Positions 34,954 to 44,502 of a stretch of DNA of 50,726 bases are shown here, piece after piece. Within the stretch, counting starts at the first letter, position 1; each line of letters begins with the position of its first letter. Made by a program: the position numbers and the translations under genes. This stretch comes from Alphaproteobacteria bacterium. Lineage in GTDB: Bacteria > Pseudomonadota > Alphaproteobacteria > Rhizobiales > CAJQND01. The notes under the pieces were generated by a model. That model worked only from the letters and a program-made list of their open reading frames with translations, ran no database searches and was not told where the DNA came from. The DNA is taken from contig JAAEUE010000040.1 of the NCBI GenBank assembly GCA_024227565.1, positions 1-50,726 of the forward strand, in the 5' to 3' direction.

Positions 34954-36429
34954 TCACCGCTTGAAGGCGCGAACTAGCACCACCAGGGTGAGCACAATAA
35001 AGACTAGCGCAATTGGGCTGCCCAGCATGGCGGAGAGATCTGATTTATGCAGCAGCAGGGATTGCCTGAGCGAGGTTTCCAGCATTCCGCCGAGAAGGAA
35101 GCCGATGACCAGACAGACCACCGGGAAGCCCGTGCGCCGCATGGCAAGCCCCACCCCGGCGAAGGCCAGCATGATGCCCACATCGAACAAGGATTGCCCG
35201 GGCAGATAGACCCCAACGATACAGAGGATCAGAACCGGAGGCAGAATGACCGACTTGGGGGTCTTGGCCACCAGGCTCCAGATGGGGATGCCGAGCTTGC
35301 CGATCAGCAAATGCACACCGTTGGCCATCAGCATGGAGGCGAACAGGGCGTAGATCAGATCACCGTGCATGGTCATCATGAACGGGCCCGGCACGATGCC
35401 GTGGATGATGAAGGCGCCGATGAGCAAGGCGGCGGCAATGTTGCCCGGCACGCCAAGGGCAATGGTGGGCACCAGATTGGCACCAACAACGGCGCTGTTG
35501 GCGGCCTCCGTGGCGATGATGCCTTGGGGATTGCCCTTGCCGAAGCTTTCCGGCTCAGGGGATGCACGCTTTGCGGCGCCATAGCTCAAGAACGCCGCCA
35601 GGGTGACACCCAGCCCCGGCAACATGCCGACACCGGAGCCGATGAGGGCGGACCGGCCGATGGTTTTCCAATGGGACAGGAACTCACCGATCGGCAGGAC
35701 CGTGGTCCCTTTGCCTTCGGCTTGCTTGACCTCGGTGGTTTCAACGCTTCCCCGTCTCAAATCAAACATCTGCTCCACCACGGAAGCCAGGGCCAAACAG
35801 CCAATGGCGACGGCGGAGATGGAAAGCCCGTCGTAGAGGTTCACCTGATCGAACGTCATGCGCTGGGTGCTGTCGACCGGGTCGAGGCCGATGGTGGAAA
35901 GGAAGACCCCGCCGAAGATGGCGATCAGGCCCTTGGTGGGTGAACTTGAGGAAATGCCCGCCAGAAGAGAGAAGGCGAAGAGCAGGATGGCGGTGTACTC
36001 CAGCGGGCCGAACTGCAGCGCCACCGCCGCGAACGGCACCACCAGGGCAATGAGCAACACATCGGAGATCATGTCTCCGGTGACAGATGAATAGAGCGCA
36101 AACTTCATTGCCCGCTTGGCCTCGCCGCGCTGGGTCATGGGATAGCCGTCAAAGGCGGAGGCGGCTGCCTCCGGCGTTCCCGGCGAGTTCAGCAGGATGG
36201 CCGGGATGGCGCCGCCTGACGTGCCCCCTTTGTTGACGCCCACAAGGAAGGCGATGGCCGGCAGGGGCGACATGTAGAAGGTGATGGGAATGAGGATCGC
36301 CAGCGCTGTAACGCTGCCCAGGCCCGGGATCGCGCCAATCAGGATGCCAAGCGTGATGCCTGCCGCAATGAAGGCCAGATTGACCAGGGTGAACGCGGCC
36401 TCAAAGCCGGTGAGCAGGCTTTCAATCAT
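34954..36429 (-). CDS. tctA: Tripartite tricarboxylate transporter large permease TctA
   Basis: 491 residues from MIESLLTGFEAAFTLVNLAF. The start at 36429 overlaps the tctB stop (ATGA). About 11-12 membrane segments are visible. Family signatures are LGILIGAIPGLGSVTALAIL, GVNKGGTSGGAIPAILLNSP and LGVTLAAFLSYGAAKRASPE. It forms the main channel of a secondary transporter that takes a substrate from the periplasmic binding protein TctC, driven by the ion gradient. The substrate may be a carboxylate but is not readable from sequence. Confidence 0.94.
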   Translation of the reverse strand: MIESLLTGFEAAFTLVNLAFIAAGITLGILIGAIPGLGSVTALAILIPITFYMSPLPAIAFLVGVNKGGTSGGAIPAILLNSPGTPEAAASAFDGYPMTQRGEAKRAMKFALYSSVTGDMISDVLLIALVVPFAAVALQFGPLEYTAILLFAFSLLAGISSSSPTKGLIAIFGGVFLSTIGLDPVDSTQRMTFDQVNLYDGLSISAVAIGCLALASVVEQMFDLRRGSVETTEVKQAEGKGTTVLPIGEFLSHWKTIGRSALIGSGVGMLPGLGVTLAAFLSYGAAKRASPEPESFGKGNPQGIIATEAANSAVVGANLVPTIALGVPGNIAAALLIGAFIIHGIVPGPFMMTMHGDLIYALFASMLMANGVHLLIGKLGIPIWSLVAKTPKSVILPPVLILCIVGVYLPGQSLFDVGIMLAFAGVGLAMRRTGFPVVCLVIGFLLGGMLETSLRQSLLLHKSDLSAMLGSPIALVFIVLTLVVLVRAFKR

Positions 36430-36914
36430 GGCAGGTCCACAGTGAAGATGAACCAGGCGGCCCATTTCACGACCAGCGGAAAGATTATCGTCATGGCCGC
36501 AATCAACCACCAATTGCGATTGCCGCTGAACAGCATGGCCCCGGCGATCACCACGGGCGCCATAACCAGGAACCCAATGTGAGAGAGCGCCAGCATGACC
36601 GCCACACCGAGGGCGCACCAAACGGCAAGTTCCAGAACAATGCGAAAGCCGCCGCCACCGCCGCTAGGGGCCTGGCCCCAGCGGCGCAGCAACAATAGGC
36701 CAGACAGCAGCAACACCGCCCCGGCGGCAAGGTTTGGAAAGAAGCCCGGCGCCACATCAAACTGGCTGTCAGCCGGCTGGGTGTGGGTTGGGATCAGCCA
36801 CACCAGCGCGAACACAGAAAGGGCCGCCAGACAGAGCCCGGCGGCAATGTCGACGCCGCGGCCACCGGCCCCGGCGTCATTGGCGTCTTCGGCGGCGTCG
36901 TCTGCGTCGGTCAC
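36426..36914 (-). CDS. tctB: Tripartite tricarboxylate transporter small permease TctB
   Basis: 162 residues with a GTG start overlapping the tctC stop (GTGA). An acidic Ala/Asp-rich N-terminus is followed by four membrane segments (for example IAAGLCLAALSVFALVWLIP and LAAGAVLLLSGLLLLRRWG). TctB is poorly conserved; the call rests mainly on size, topology and its place between tctC and tctA. It is the small membrane subunit of the transporter. Confidence 0.9.
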   Translation of the reverse strand: MTDADDAAEDANDAGAGGRGVDIAAGLCLAALSVFALVWLIPTHTQPADSQFDVAPGFFPNLAAGAVLLLSGLLLLRRWGQAPSGGGGGFRIVLELAVWCALGVAVMLALSHIGFLVMAPVVIAGAMLFSGNRNWWLIAAMTIIFPLVVKWAAWFIFTVDLP

Positions 36915-37861
36915 TTGGTTTTTTCGATGACCTGCTTCAGACCTTCAGTGGTTTTGGCAATGTCGGCCTGAAGCGCCTTGGAGCCCACGAATTTGACCGG
37001 GAACTTCAGCTTGTTGGTCACCAGGTCGCCGAAGTCCTTGTCCTTGGAAGCAGCTTCCATGGCCATCTCAAGCTTGCTCACCACCGCGTCGGGCGTGCCT
37101 TTGGGCACCACGATCACAGCCTGGCTGGGCATGGAGACACCATACTTTTCGCTCACCGAGGGAACATCCGGCGAGCCGAGCAACCGGCCTGCGTTCATGG
37201 AGGCCAGAACCTTCATCTTGTCGCCATAGCGGTTGTGGATGCCGCCGGACCAGGCAAAATCGATCTTGCCGCCCAGAAGGAAGGGCACCATCTCGCCGCC
37301 GCCCTTGGTGGGGATGCCGGTCCATTTGACGCCTTCCTGGCCACCAATGAAGTTGATGTAGGACCGCGACATGGCGCTTTGGTCGGCAAAGTTCAGGTTG
37401 TTCTTTTTGGCATGGGCGATGAGTTCGGCCATGGTGTTGAACGGGGCGTCGGCCTTGGCCACGATGGCCTGCTGATATTCGGTGATCTGGCCCACATAGA
37501 TGAAGCTGTCGAGATCATAGGACACCTTCTGGGTGAGCGGCGGCCACATGAGCGAGGTGGAGGCGGCAAACAACAAGGTGTAGCCGTCAGCCTTGGCGGC
37601 AGCCACTTCAGAGGCGCCCACGGCACCGCCGGCACCAGGGCGGGTTTTCACAATCACGTTGGCGCCCAGCTCTTTGGCCAGAGCCTTGGAGTAGATCCGG
37701 GCCATGGTTTCCGTGCTGCCACCGGCCTTATAGGGGATGACCAAAGTTACAGGCTTTTCGGGATATTCGGCTTTGGCGGCAGTCATTCCACCCATAAGCG
37801 CCACTGCGGCCACCGTGGCTGCTGTGGCCCCCAAAACTGTTCGACGATCCAATCTGGTCAT
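36911..37861 (-). CDS. tctC: Tripartite tricarboxylate transporter substrate-binding protein TctC
   Basis: 316 residues from MTRLDRRTVLGATAATVAAV. AGGAGAGG precedes this ATG at a good distance. The signal has a twin-arginine look (LDRRTVLGATAATV) and cleaves near AKA. The mature protein begins EYPEKPVTLVIPYKAGGSTE, typical of the family, and has GPGAGG-like KTRPGAGGAVGASEVAAA. These periplasmic proteins bind carboxylates and other anions. It is the first gene of the operon and is divergent from the PHP hydrolase gene. Confidence 0.94.
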   Translation of the reverse strand: MTRLDRRTVLGATAATVAAVALMGGMTAAKAEYPEKPVTLVIPYKAGGSTETMARIYSKALAKELGANVIVKTRPGAGGAVGASEVAAAKADGYTLLFAASTSLMWPPLTQKVSYDLDSFIYVGQITEYQQAIVAKADAPFNTMAELIAHAKKNNLNFADQSAMSRSYINFIGGQEGVKWTGIPTKGGGEMVPFLLGGKIDFAWSGGIHNRYGDKMKVLASMNAGRLLGSPDVPSVSEKYGVSMPSQAVIVVPKGTPDAVVSKLEMAMEAASKDKDFGDLVTNKLKFPVKFVGSKALQADIAKTTEGLKQVIEKTK

Positions 37862-37904
37862 AGTCCTCTCCTGTTCAATTCTTACGTTGTGGTTGCAAGA
37901 TTGA

Positions 37905-37924
37905 TTAAAACTACATAGTTTTAA
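37905..37924. promoter_or_regulatory. Perfect inverted repeat, likely GntR operator
   Basis: TTAAAACTA-CA-TAGTTTTAA, two perfect 9-bp arms with a 2-bp centre, lies in the 117-bp gap between divergent tctC and the PHP gene. It is 44 bases from the tctC start and 55 from the PHP start, where one dimer could control both promoters. GntR proteins bind short AT-flanked palindromes of this size. The match to this particular regulator is inference from operon membership. Confidence 0.65.
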
Positions 37925-37978
37925 CAAAACTGTCCATAGCCCGCTCATGCGCGCTTATATCTTGGAGGATCAAATCCC

Positions 37979-40273
37979 GTGAAAACCGAAAGCTGGTATG
38001 GCGCTATTCCCCGTGACCTAGTGGGCGACAACGCCCCCTCTGTTCGCTCTGGCGACGATGCAGCCCTCTATGGATCGGCGGTGTTCGAACCTCTGGAGCC
38101 AGTTGAGGCCAGAACCCACCAGTCTTTCGTGTTGCGCTACACCGCCGGCAAAATCGGGCTTGATGACACCGGCGGCATCCAGGTGTGCACCCGGATGGTC
38201 TCCGATGCGGGCAAGCCGCAAACCACTGACCCCACCAAAGCCGGCTATCTCACCGCCACCTGCAGCGGCGAAGGGTCTGTCCGGCTCACCATCGGCCCCT
38301 ACGGCCAACGACCGTGGAACCTGGCGATCAAAGCAGAGCTGCGGGGCGGGTACCTTTCAGAGGGCGACACCATCACCATTGTGTTCGGCGACACCAGCCA
38401 GGGCTCGCCTGGCATGTTGATGCAGACCTTTGCCGAAGGCAGTTATGAGTTTCGGGTTTCAACCGATGTTCAAGCCACCGGCAACTACCTGCCGCTGGAG
38501 CAACAGTTCTCGCTTCCCATCGTGGCGGGAGGGGCTGCGGTGTGGAAGGCGGTTCTGCCGTCGCTCCGGCGTCCGGGCGAACCTTTCCATCTTGGCCTGA
38601 AGGCCGAAGATGCCTGGGGCAATCCAACCAACCACGCCAGCGGCCGGGTGATGCTTGTCCCCTCCCTCAAAGTCAGCGGACTGGACCTGGAGTTCCCGTA
38701 CGAGCCCGATGACCGGGCCATGTGCTTTGAGAACCTGACCGTTGAAGAAGAAGGCACTTTGACCATCAGGGTGCTGGTGGGCGGCGCCGAAGTGGCTGAG
38801 GCTGGCCCCCTGGTGATCAAGGCCGGTGATGTGGCCGGCTTCTGGGGCGATCTGCATGGCCAGACCGGCGAGACCGTGGGGGTGAACTCCATTGAGAGCT
38901 ATTTCGACTTTGCCCGCAACAAGGCGTTCTTGGATGTCTCCGCCCACCAGGGTAACGACTTCCAGATCAACACCAAGTTCTGGGGCCGCCTTAACGAGGT
39001 GACTGCCGAAGCAGATGAGCCCGGGCGCTTCACGGCGTTTCCCGGATACGAATGGTCGGGCAACACAGCCATTGGCGGCGACCACAATGTGTTCTTCCGC
39101 AACGAGGGCCGTCAGATCCGCCGTTGTTCCCACGCCCTTCTGGAAGACCGCAGCGAGATGGGCACTGATGCCCATACGCTCACCGATCTCTACGCGGCCC
39201 TGGCCGACGAAGACTGCGTGATCTACGCCCATGTGGGCGGGCGCTATGCCAACATTCATTACGACCACGACGCAAAACTTGAGACGGCGGTGGAGGTCCA
39301 TTCCGCCTGGGGCACCTTTGAGTGGATCTTGACCGACGGCTTTCCGCTTGGCCGGCGGGTTGGCATCGTGGCCAACAGTGACGGCCATAAAGGCCGGCCC
39401 GGGGCAAGTTACCCCGGTGCTTCAACCTTCGGGGCCTATGGCGGACTGACCTGCTTCCTGACGGACAAGAACGACCGTGATTCCATTTTCGAAGCCCAAC
39501 GGCGGCGGCACCATTACGCCACCACCGGCTGCCGGATGTATATGGACGTCTCCGTTGCCATTCCCGGCGGCGGAACGCTTTTTGAGCGCAATCCAGATGC
39601 GGTGCCCAATACGCCGACCCACGCCGCCGATACGGCAATCATGGGCGACATCGTGCAGACCGATGCCGGAGAGGTTGAGCTTTCACTGAACATTCAGGCG
39701 CACGCAGGCATTGAGCGCATCGAAGTGCGCAACGGCACCGAGGTGCTCAAGGTGCTGCGGCCCTATGACGAAACAGACCTGGGCGAACGGGTGCGCGTGT
39801 TGTGGCGCGGCGCGGAGTATCGTGGCCGCGGCCGCGACACCTCCTGGCGCGGCCGGGCGGCGTTCTCGGACGCAGCAATTACCGGTTTTGACATCATCAA
39901 CCGCTGGAACCCGGAGCACCAACTGGAGCAGAGGGGCATCAACTCAGTGCTGTTCGACACGATCACCACCGGCAACTTCATGGGCTTTGACGCCTGGCTG
40001 GACAGCAACGACGGCACCCTGGACATCACCACGAACCGCGGCGATCTGAGCCTGAAGCTCAGCGACATCGGCTTTGAGGACACCGTGCTGGAAGCCGGCG
40101 GGCTTGAGCGCGAGCTCGCCGTGTTCAGGCTGCCGGAAGAGCCTCTGTCTCGGGAGCTGAGTGCAACGGTGCCGGTCAAACTGGGGGAGACGGGAGACAA
40201 TCCGGTGTGGATTTGCGTGACCACCGAGGATGGCTACCAGGCCTGGTCGAGCCCGGTTTATCTGTTCAGATAG
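37979..40273 (+). CDS. PHP-superfamily hydrolase (DUF3604-like)
   Basis: 764 residues with a GTG start, GGAGG ahead, and no signal peptide. The N-terminal ~280 residues appear beta-rich (immunoglobulin-like modules). The metal site starts at FWGDLHGQT (His293), with SAHQGND (His323), YEWSG, GGDHNVFFR, YAHVGGRYANIHYDHD, EVHSAWGTFEW and VANSDGHKGRPG (Asp468, His470). This His/Asp pattern resembles PHP phosphoesterases and DUF3604 proteins. A beta-rich C-terminal part of about 200 residues follows. The divergent tct operon and shared palindrome suggest it acts in the cytosol on the imported compound. The reaction is unknown; ester or phosphoester hydrolysis is plausible. Confidence 0.75.
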   Translation: MKTESWYGAIPRDLVGDNAPSVRSGDDAALYGSAVFEPLEPVEARTHQSFVLRYTAGKIGLDDTGGIQVCTRMVSDAGKPQTTDPTKAGYLTATCSGEGSVRLTIGPYGQRPWNLAIKAELRGGYLSEGDTITIVFGDTSQGSPGMLMQTFAEGSYEFRVSTDVQATGNYLPLEQQFSLPIVAGGAAVWKAVLPSLRRPGEPFHLGLKAEDAWGNPTNHASGRVMLVPSLKVSGLDLEFPYEPDDRAMCFENLTVEEEGTLTIRVLVGGAEVAEAGPLVIKAGDVAGFWGDLHGQTGETVGVNSIESYFDFARNKAFLDVSAHQGNDFQINTKFWGRLNEVTAEADEPGRFTAFPGYEWSGNTAIGGDHNVFFRNEGRQIRRCSHALLEDRSEMGTDAHTLTDLYAALADEDCVIYAHVGGRYANIHYDHDAKLETAVEVHSAWGTFEWILTDGFPLGRRVGIVANSDGHKGRPGASYPGASTFGAYGGLTCFLTDKNDRDSIFEAQRRRHHYATTGCRMYMDVSVAIPGGGTLFERNPDAVPNTPTHAADTAIMGDIVQTDAGEVELSLNIQAHAGIERIEVRNGTEVLKVLRPYDETDLGERVRVLWRGAEYRGRGRDTSWRGRAAFSDAAITGFDIINRWNPEHQLEQRGINSVLFDTITTGNFMGFDAWLDSNDGTLDITTNRGDLSLKLSDIGFEDTVLEAGGLERELAVFRLPEEPLSRELSATVPVKLGETGDNPVWICVTTEDGYQAWSSPVYLFR

Positions 40274-40346
40274 CGCCCATCTGGAGGTTGATTTGGGGAT
40301 CAATTGATAAAATTGTTCTCTTTCCATAAATTCCAAACGAAGCATT

Positions 40347-40381
40347 CATTGTTAGACATTAAGGTATTACATGTAACAATG
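40347..40381. promoter_or_regulatory. Inverted repeats before the RTX protease gene
   Basis: CATTGTTA (40347-40354) is answered by TAACAATG (40374-40381), and the perfect palindrome TTACATGTAA (40367-40376) overlaps the second arm. They end 13 bases before the GTG start, where a bound regulator or an mRNA hairpin would affect expression. A separate palindrome ATCAATTGAT lies at 40299-40308. No regulator gene is adjacent. Confidence 0.35.
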
Positions 40382-40394
40382 CGAAGCGTATCTC

Positions 40395-42722
40395 GTGAAA
40401 CCTATCTACGACAATCAACAAGTTATCGGTCAACTTGACGGCGGCACCTATTGGACAAATTCCGGCAGTCTCGCCAGCACGATTACTTATGGAATCCCAA
40501 CTCACACTGGCTGGTACCCCAGCGACCGCGCCGAATGGGCCGGTTGGTCCCAATTCAATGTGAAACAGACCGCCGCAGCCCACATGGCGATGGAGATGTG
40601 GGACGACCTGATCGCCCCCGACATTGTTGCCGCTCTGGACCCCAACAGCGCAGATATCCGCTTCAGCAACTCAACAACCGGCGTAAACTACGCCCATGCG
40701 TATGGCCCTGGAGAAACCGGCACGGACCAGAACTGGTGGAACCAGGTCGAAGGCTCTGTCTGGCTGAACACGACGTATAGCGCGCTGACCGACCCGGACG
40801 TGGGTGAATACGGCTACATGGCGATTGCCCACGAGATCGGCCATGCCCTCGGACTCGATCATCCCGGCGACTATAACGGTGGCTCGCCCACCTACGAGAA
40901 TGATGCGATCTACGAACAAGACACGCACATGTACTCGATCATGTCGTATTTCGACGCCGACAACACCGGCGCCGATTGGTACGCCCCCAGCGGCTACTGG
41001 CAATATGCCCAGACGGCCATGGTGCATGACGTGCTTGCCATCCAGTCCATGTATGGCGCCGATTACACCACCCGCAGCGGCGACACGGTCTATGGGTTTA
41101 ACTCCACGGCAGGCAATTTCGTTTTCGATTTCTCCCAGAACGCCACCCCGGTCTTGACGATCTGGGACGGCGGCGGAACCGATACCCTGGATGTGTCCGG
41201 CTGGAGCACGAGCTCAACGATTACCCTGGTGGCCGGATCATATTCATCCGCCAATTCGATGACCTACAACATCGCCATTGCCTACGGCGCCGATATTGAG
41301 AACGCGATTGGCGGAGCGGGCGCGGACACTTTGACCGGCAACGATCTGGACAACAATCTCAACGGCGGTGGCGGCAATGACAGTCTGATCGGCGGCGGCG
41401 GCAACGATATTCTTTACGGCCAGGGCGGAAATGACGATCTGGACGCCGGTGTGGGGACCAGTTGGCAATATCTCTATGGCGGTGAAGGCGACGACACCTA
41501 CCGCTATTCCAAGGAAGATGGCTTCGTCTTCATCAACGCCGGGTCAGGCTATGAAGGCGCCTCAGATGGAACCTTCGATCGGGTGGTGTTTGACGACCTT
41601 AACTTTGCCGACTTCACATTCACCACCTATGACTACAACTCGGCCAACAATGGCGTTTCCATGCGCATGCAGTGGAACGACGGAAGCAACTCCGGCGAGC
41701 TGCGCATAGGCCATCAAGGCCAGTATATCGAACAGTTCCAGTTTGCCGACGGCACGCTGATCAACGATATTGTTCAAGCGGTTTCCGTGGGCCAGACTTT
41801 GATTGGCACGGCCGCCGGCGAAACCCTGAACGGCGCAGAACGCAATGACACGCTAAGCGGCTTGGCGGGCAACGACATTCTGTTTGGCCACGAGGGTGAC
41901 GACGATCTCGACGCCGGGGCGGGCACTGGCTGGCAATATCTCTATGGCGGCGGGGGCGATGACACCTACCGCTATTCCGAAGAAGATGGCCTGGTGTTCA
42001 TCAATGGCGGCGCAGGCAACGAAGGCGCTGAGGATGGTAGCAACGACGCAATCGTGTTCGATGACCTGGACTTTGGCGACTTCACCTTCAGCACCTACGA
42101 CTATGGCACGGCGGACAACGGCGTTTCCTTGCGCATGGTGTGGAACGATGGCAGCAGTTCTGGCGAACTGCGTATCGGGCACGAAGGCCAGTATATCGAG
42201 GAATTCCGTTTCGCCGACGGCACCGTCATCACCGACATCGGGCAAGCCATTGCGGCCAGCCAAACCGTGAACGGCACGGCAAGCAACGACACGCTGCATG
42301 GCGGCGCCTATAACGACACGCTCAACGGGGAAGCCGGCAACGACATTCTCTATGGCCATGCCGGCAACGACGATCTTGACGCCGGGGCCGGAACCAGCTG
42401 GCAGTATCTCTATGGCGGTGGGGGCGATGACACCTACCGCTATTCCAAAGAGGATGGCTTGGTGTTTATCAACGGCGGCGCAGGCAACGAAGGCGCCGCT
42501 GACGGCACCAATGACCGTGTGGTGTTCGACGACCTGAACTTTGCCGACATCACCATCCAGACCTACGACTATGGCACGGCCGCCAACGGCAATTCCCTGC
42601 GCATGCTGTGGAATGACGGAAGTAGTTCTGGCGAGCTGCGCATCGGCCATGAAGGTCAATACATCGAAGAATTCCAGTTTGCCAATGGAACTCTGATGAC
42701 GGCGGACGACTTTATCGTGTAA
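40395..42722 (+). CDS. Serralysin-like RTX metalloprotease
   Basis: 775 residues with a GTG start. The zinc site is AIAHEIGHALGLDHPGDY (His146, His150, His156) with the Met-turn SIMSY (181-185), so the catalytic domain is a metzincin of the serralysin/M10 type. There is no N-terminal signal, as expected for type I secretion from a C-terminal signal. The C-terminal part has calcium-binding GGxGxD repeats (GGAGADTLTG, GGGGNDSLIGG, GGGGDDTYRY). They are embedded in a larger module that starts at residues 338, 494 and 650, a 156-residue period. The last copy is cut short at 775. No HlyB/HlyD/TolC genes are nearby. It is probably a secreted protease or an adhesin with protease activity. Confidence 0.88.
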   Translation: MKPIYDNQQVIGQLDGGTYWTNSGSLASTITYGIPTHTGWYPSDRAEWAGWSQFNVKQTAAAHMAMEMWDDLIAPDIVAALDPNSADIRFSNSTTGVNYAHAYGPGETGTDQNWWNQVEGSVWLNTTYSALTDPDVGEYGYMAIAHEIGHALGLDHPGDYNGGSPTYENDAIYEQDTHMYSIMSYFDADNTGADWYAPSGYWQYAQTAMVHDVLAIQSMYGADYTTRSGDTVYGFNSTAGNFVFDFSQNATPVLTIWDGGGTDTLDVSGWSTSSTITLVAGSYSSANSMTYNIAIAYGADIENAIGGAGADTLTGNDLDNNLNGGGGNDSLIGGGGNDILYGQGGNDDLDAGVGTSWQYLYGGEGDDTYRYSKEDGFVFINAGSGYEGASDGTFDRVVFDDLNFADFTFTTYDYNSANNGVSMRMQWNDGSNSGELRIGHQGQYIEQFQFADGTLINDIVQAVSVGQTLIGTAAGETLNGAERNDTLSGLAGNDILFGHEGDDDLDAGAGTGWQYLYGGGGDDTYRYSEEDGLVFINGGAGNEGAEDGSNDAIVFDDLDFGDFTFSTYDYGTADNGVSLRMVWNDGSSSGELRIGHEGQYIEEFRFADGTVITDIGQAIAASQTVNGTASNDTLHGGAYNDTLNGEAGNDILYGHAGNDDLDAGAGTSWQYLYGGGGDDTYRYSKEDGLVFINGGAGNEGAADGTNDRVVFDDLNFADITIQTYDYGTAANGNSLRMLWNDGSSSGELRIGHEGQYIEEFQFANGTLMTADDFIV
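41406..42719 (+). repeat. Three tandem 468-bp coding repeats in the RTX protein
   Basis: Units begin at 41406, 41874 and 42342 (exact 468-bp spacing); the third is about 378 bp, ending with the gene. Each encodes DILYG/FGH..DDLDAG..WQYLYGG, then a GGGDDTYRYS RTX motif, FINGGAGNEG-like and IGHEGQYIEEF-like segments. Copies 2 and 3 are closest in protein sequence. The pattern points to duplication within the gene. Confidence 0.9.
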
Positions 42723-42984
42723 TTAGCTCGGCCCGACAACCTAAACTTCAAATACGCGTAAAGTAAAATTTGCGGCGACACTGTCAAATAGCTCGTCGGA
42801 ATGAATATTTTTGATCTCAATTGGTGCCGTCAGACCGCTCAATTGCGCGCCAACAGTTCTTTACATCGCCCTGTGATTGCGCCTTACTGCAATGTGCAGA
42901 ACCTCACACGGTGCTGAGCTCAAATGGTGTATGCTTCCATTTGATGGCGAGCGATGCGCCATATTCTGCAGATACCGGGCGAAA

Positions 42985-44502
42985 ATGGTCGATCTATTTA
43001 TAAGCTACGCGCATATTGACAACCAGCCTCTGCCTCCAGAAGAGGTCGGCTGGATTTCGACGTTCCATCAATCGTTGGAGGCTTTCATCAGCATGCGGCT
43101 AGGTGAGAGCGTCAATATTTGGCGCGACGACAAGTTGCGCGGCAACGATGTCTTTGACGAAGAGATTGTGGACCAGTTCAAGGACACCAAGATCCTGGTG
43201 TCCATCTTGAGCCCACGCTACGTTCAGTCGAAATGGTGCAGCAAGGAAGTGGAAGAATTCTGCCGGGCAGCGGCCGATGATTCCGGGCTCCTGGTGGACA
43301 ACAAGTCCCGGCTGATGAAGATCATCAAGACGCCGGTCAAATCTGAAGACGCCTTGCCGGAAATCATTCAACGCCAGTTGGGCTATGAGTTCTACCAGCA
43401 AGAAGACGGCGCTGCCCCTCTTGAGCTCAGCCCTTTGTATGGGCCGGAATTTGCGCAAGCCTACAACCGCAAGATGGGCGCTTTGGCCTGGGATATTTCA
43501 CAGTTGCTGGAGCTGTTGGAGGAGGAAGAACCAACAGAGGCGGTTGCGCCAGAAGCAAACGGTCATGCGCAGACAGGCGGACTGACGGTGTTCGTTGCCG
43601 AATGCGGGTATGACCGGGATGAAGACCGCGAGAAGATCGTCACCGAACTGAAAACCCATGGCCACACCGTGATCCCCGACCGGATGTTGCCGAAGAAAGA
43701 GACAGAGGTGATCGAGGAGCTTGGACCGTTGCTTGAGTCAGCCGATCTTTCAATTCATCTGGTGGGATCCAGCTACGGCTCCGTGCCGGACGGGCCCAGC
43801 CGTAAATCCATTGTGGTGCTGCAAAACGAAATCTCCATTCTGCATTCAAAAACCGGTGGATTGGAACGCTTGATCTGGCTGCCGGATGGCGTCGAAGCAA
43901 GCCAGCCCCAGCAGGCCGAGTTCATCAAGGCTTTGCACCGCGACGCTGATTTGCAGACAAACGCCGATCTTATTGTTGGCGATCTGGCGCATTTGAAGGA
44001 AGCCATGCACGCCCTGATCGGCAAGGTGGAAAAGCGCAAATCCAAACCTGAGCCAGCGCTGGCACCTGCCGGGGAGCAACAGGACAAACTGGTGTATTTA
44101 ATTTGCGGCCCGCGCGACCGGCGCGCAACGGTTCCCATCCGCAAGGCACTGAAAGCGCGCGGATTTGACGTTGAAATTCCCCTGTTTGAAGGTGATGCGG
44201 CGCAACTGCGCGCAGTGAACCGAGACCTGATGACCACCTGCGATGCGGTTGTGCTGTTTTATGGCGAAGGCGATGAGGCGTGGAAGCGGATTATCGATAG
44301 CGATATTCGGAAAATGGCAGGGTACCGCGAGGGTAGACCGTTGCTCTTCAGCTGCACCTATTTGGCCGGACCGGATTCCGACCACAAAGAAGAGCTGGTC
44401 ATGTTTGAAGAAGAAGATTTGCTGGATGGGCGGGCAGGCTTTTCCGAAGCGCTCCTTAAGCCCCTGCTCGATGCCCTTGCCAACAGCGGAGATGGCGCGT
44501 GA
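42985..44502 (+). CDS. TIR-domain protein with two further TIR/DUF4062-like segments
   Basis: 505 residues from MVDLFISYAHIDNQPLPPEE. The ATG at 42985 places the TIR strand at the very N-terminus; in-frame starts up to 108 bases upstream add sequence foreign to the family. Domain 1 (1-95) is TIR: FISYAH, the loop IWRDDKLRGND (45-55) and SPRYVQSKWCSKEVEEF, with Glu88 at the NADase catalytic position. Domain 2 (about 200-345) begins LTVFVAECGYDRDEDREKI and resembles DUF4062/TIR-like domains. Domain 3 (about 368-500) begins KLVYLICGPRDRRATVPIRK, again Rossmann-like. The stop overlaps the STAND gene start (GTGA). This is an effector-plus-sensor arrangement seen in bacterial immunity and conflict systems. 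The role is inferred. Confidence 0.85.
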   Translation: MVDLFISYAHIDNQPLPPEEVGWISTFHQSLEAFISMRLGESVNIWRDDKLRGNDVFDEEIVDQFKDTKILVSILSPRYVQSKWCSKEVEEFCRAAADDSGLLVDNKSRLMKIIKTPVKSEDALPEIIQRQLGYEFYQQEDGAAPLELSPLYGPEFAQAYNRKMGALAWDISQLLELLEEEEPTEAVAPEANGHAQTGGLTVFVAECGYDRDEDREKIVTELKTHGHTVIPDRMLPKKETEVIEELGPLLESADLSIHLVGSSYGSVPDGPSRKSIVVLQNEISILHSKTGGLERLIWLPDGVEASQPQQAEFIKALHRDADLQTNADLIVGDLAHLKEAMHALIGKVEKRKSKPEPALAPAGEQQDKLVYLICGPRDRRATVPIRKALKARGFDVEIPLFEGDAAQLRAVNRDLMTTCDAVVLFYGEGDEAWKRIIDSDIRKMAGYREGRPLLFSCTYLAGPDSDHKEELVMFEEEDLLDGRAGFSEALLKPLLDALANSGDGA

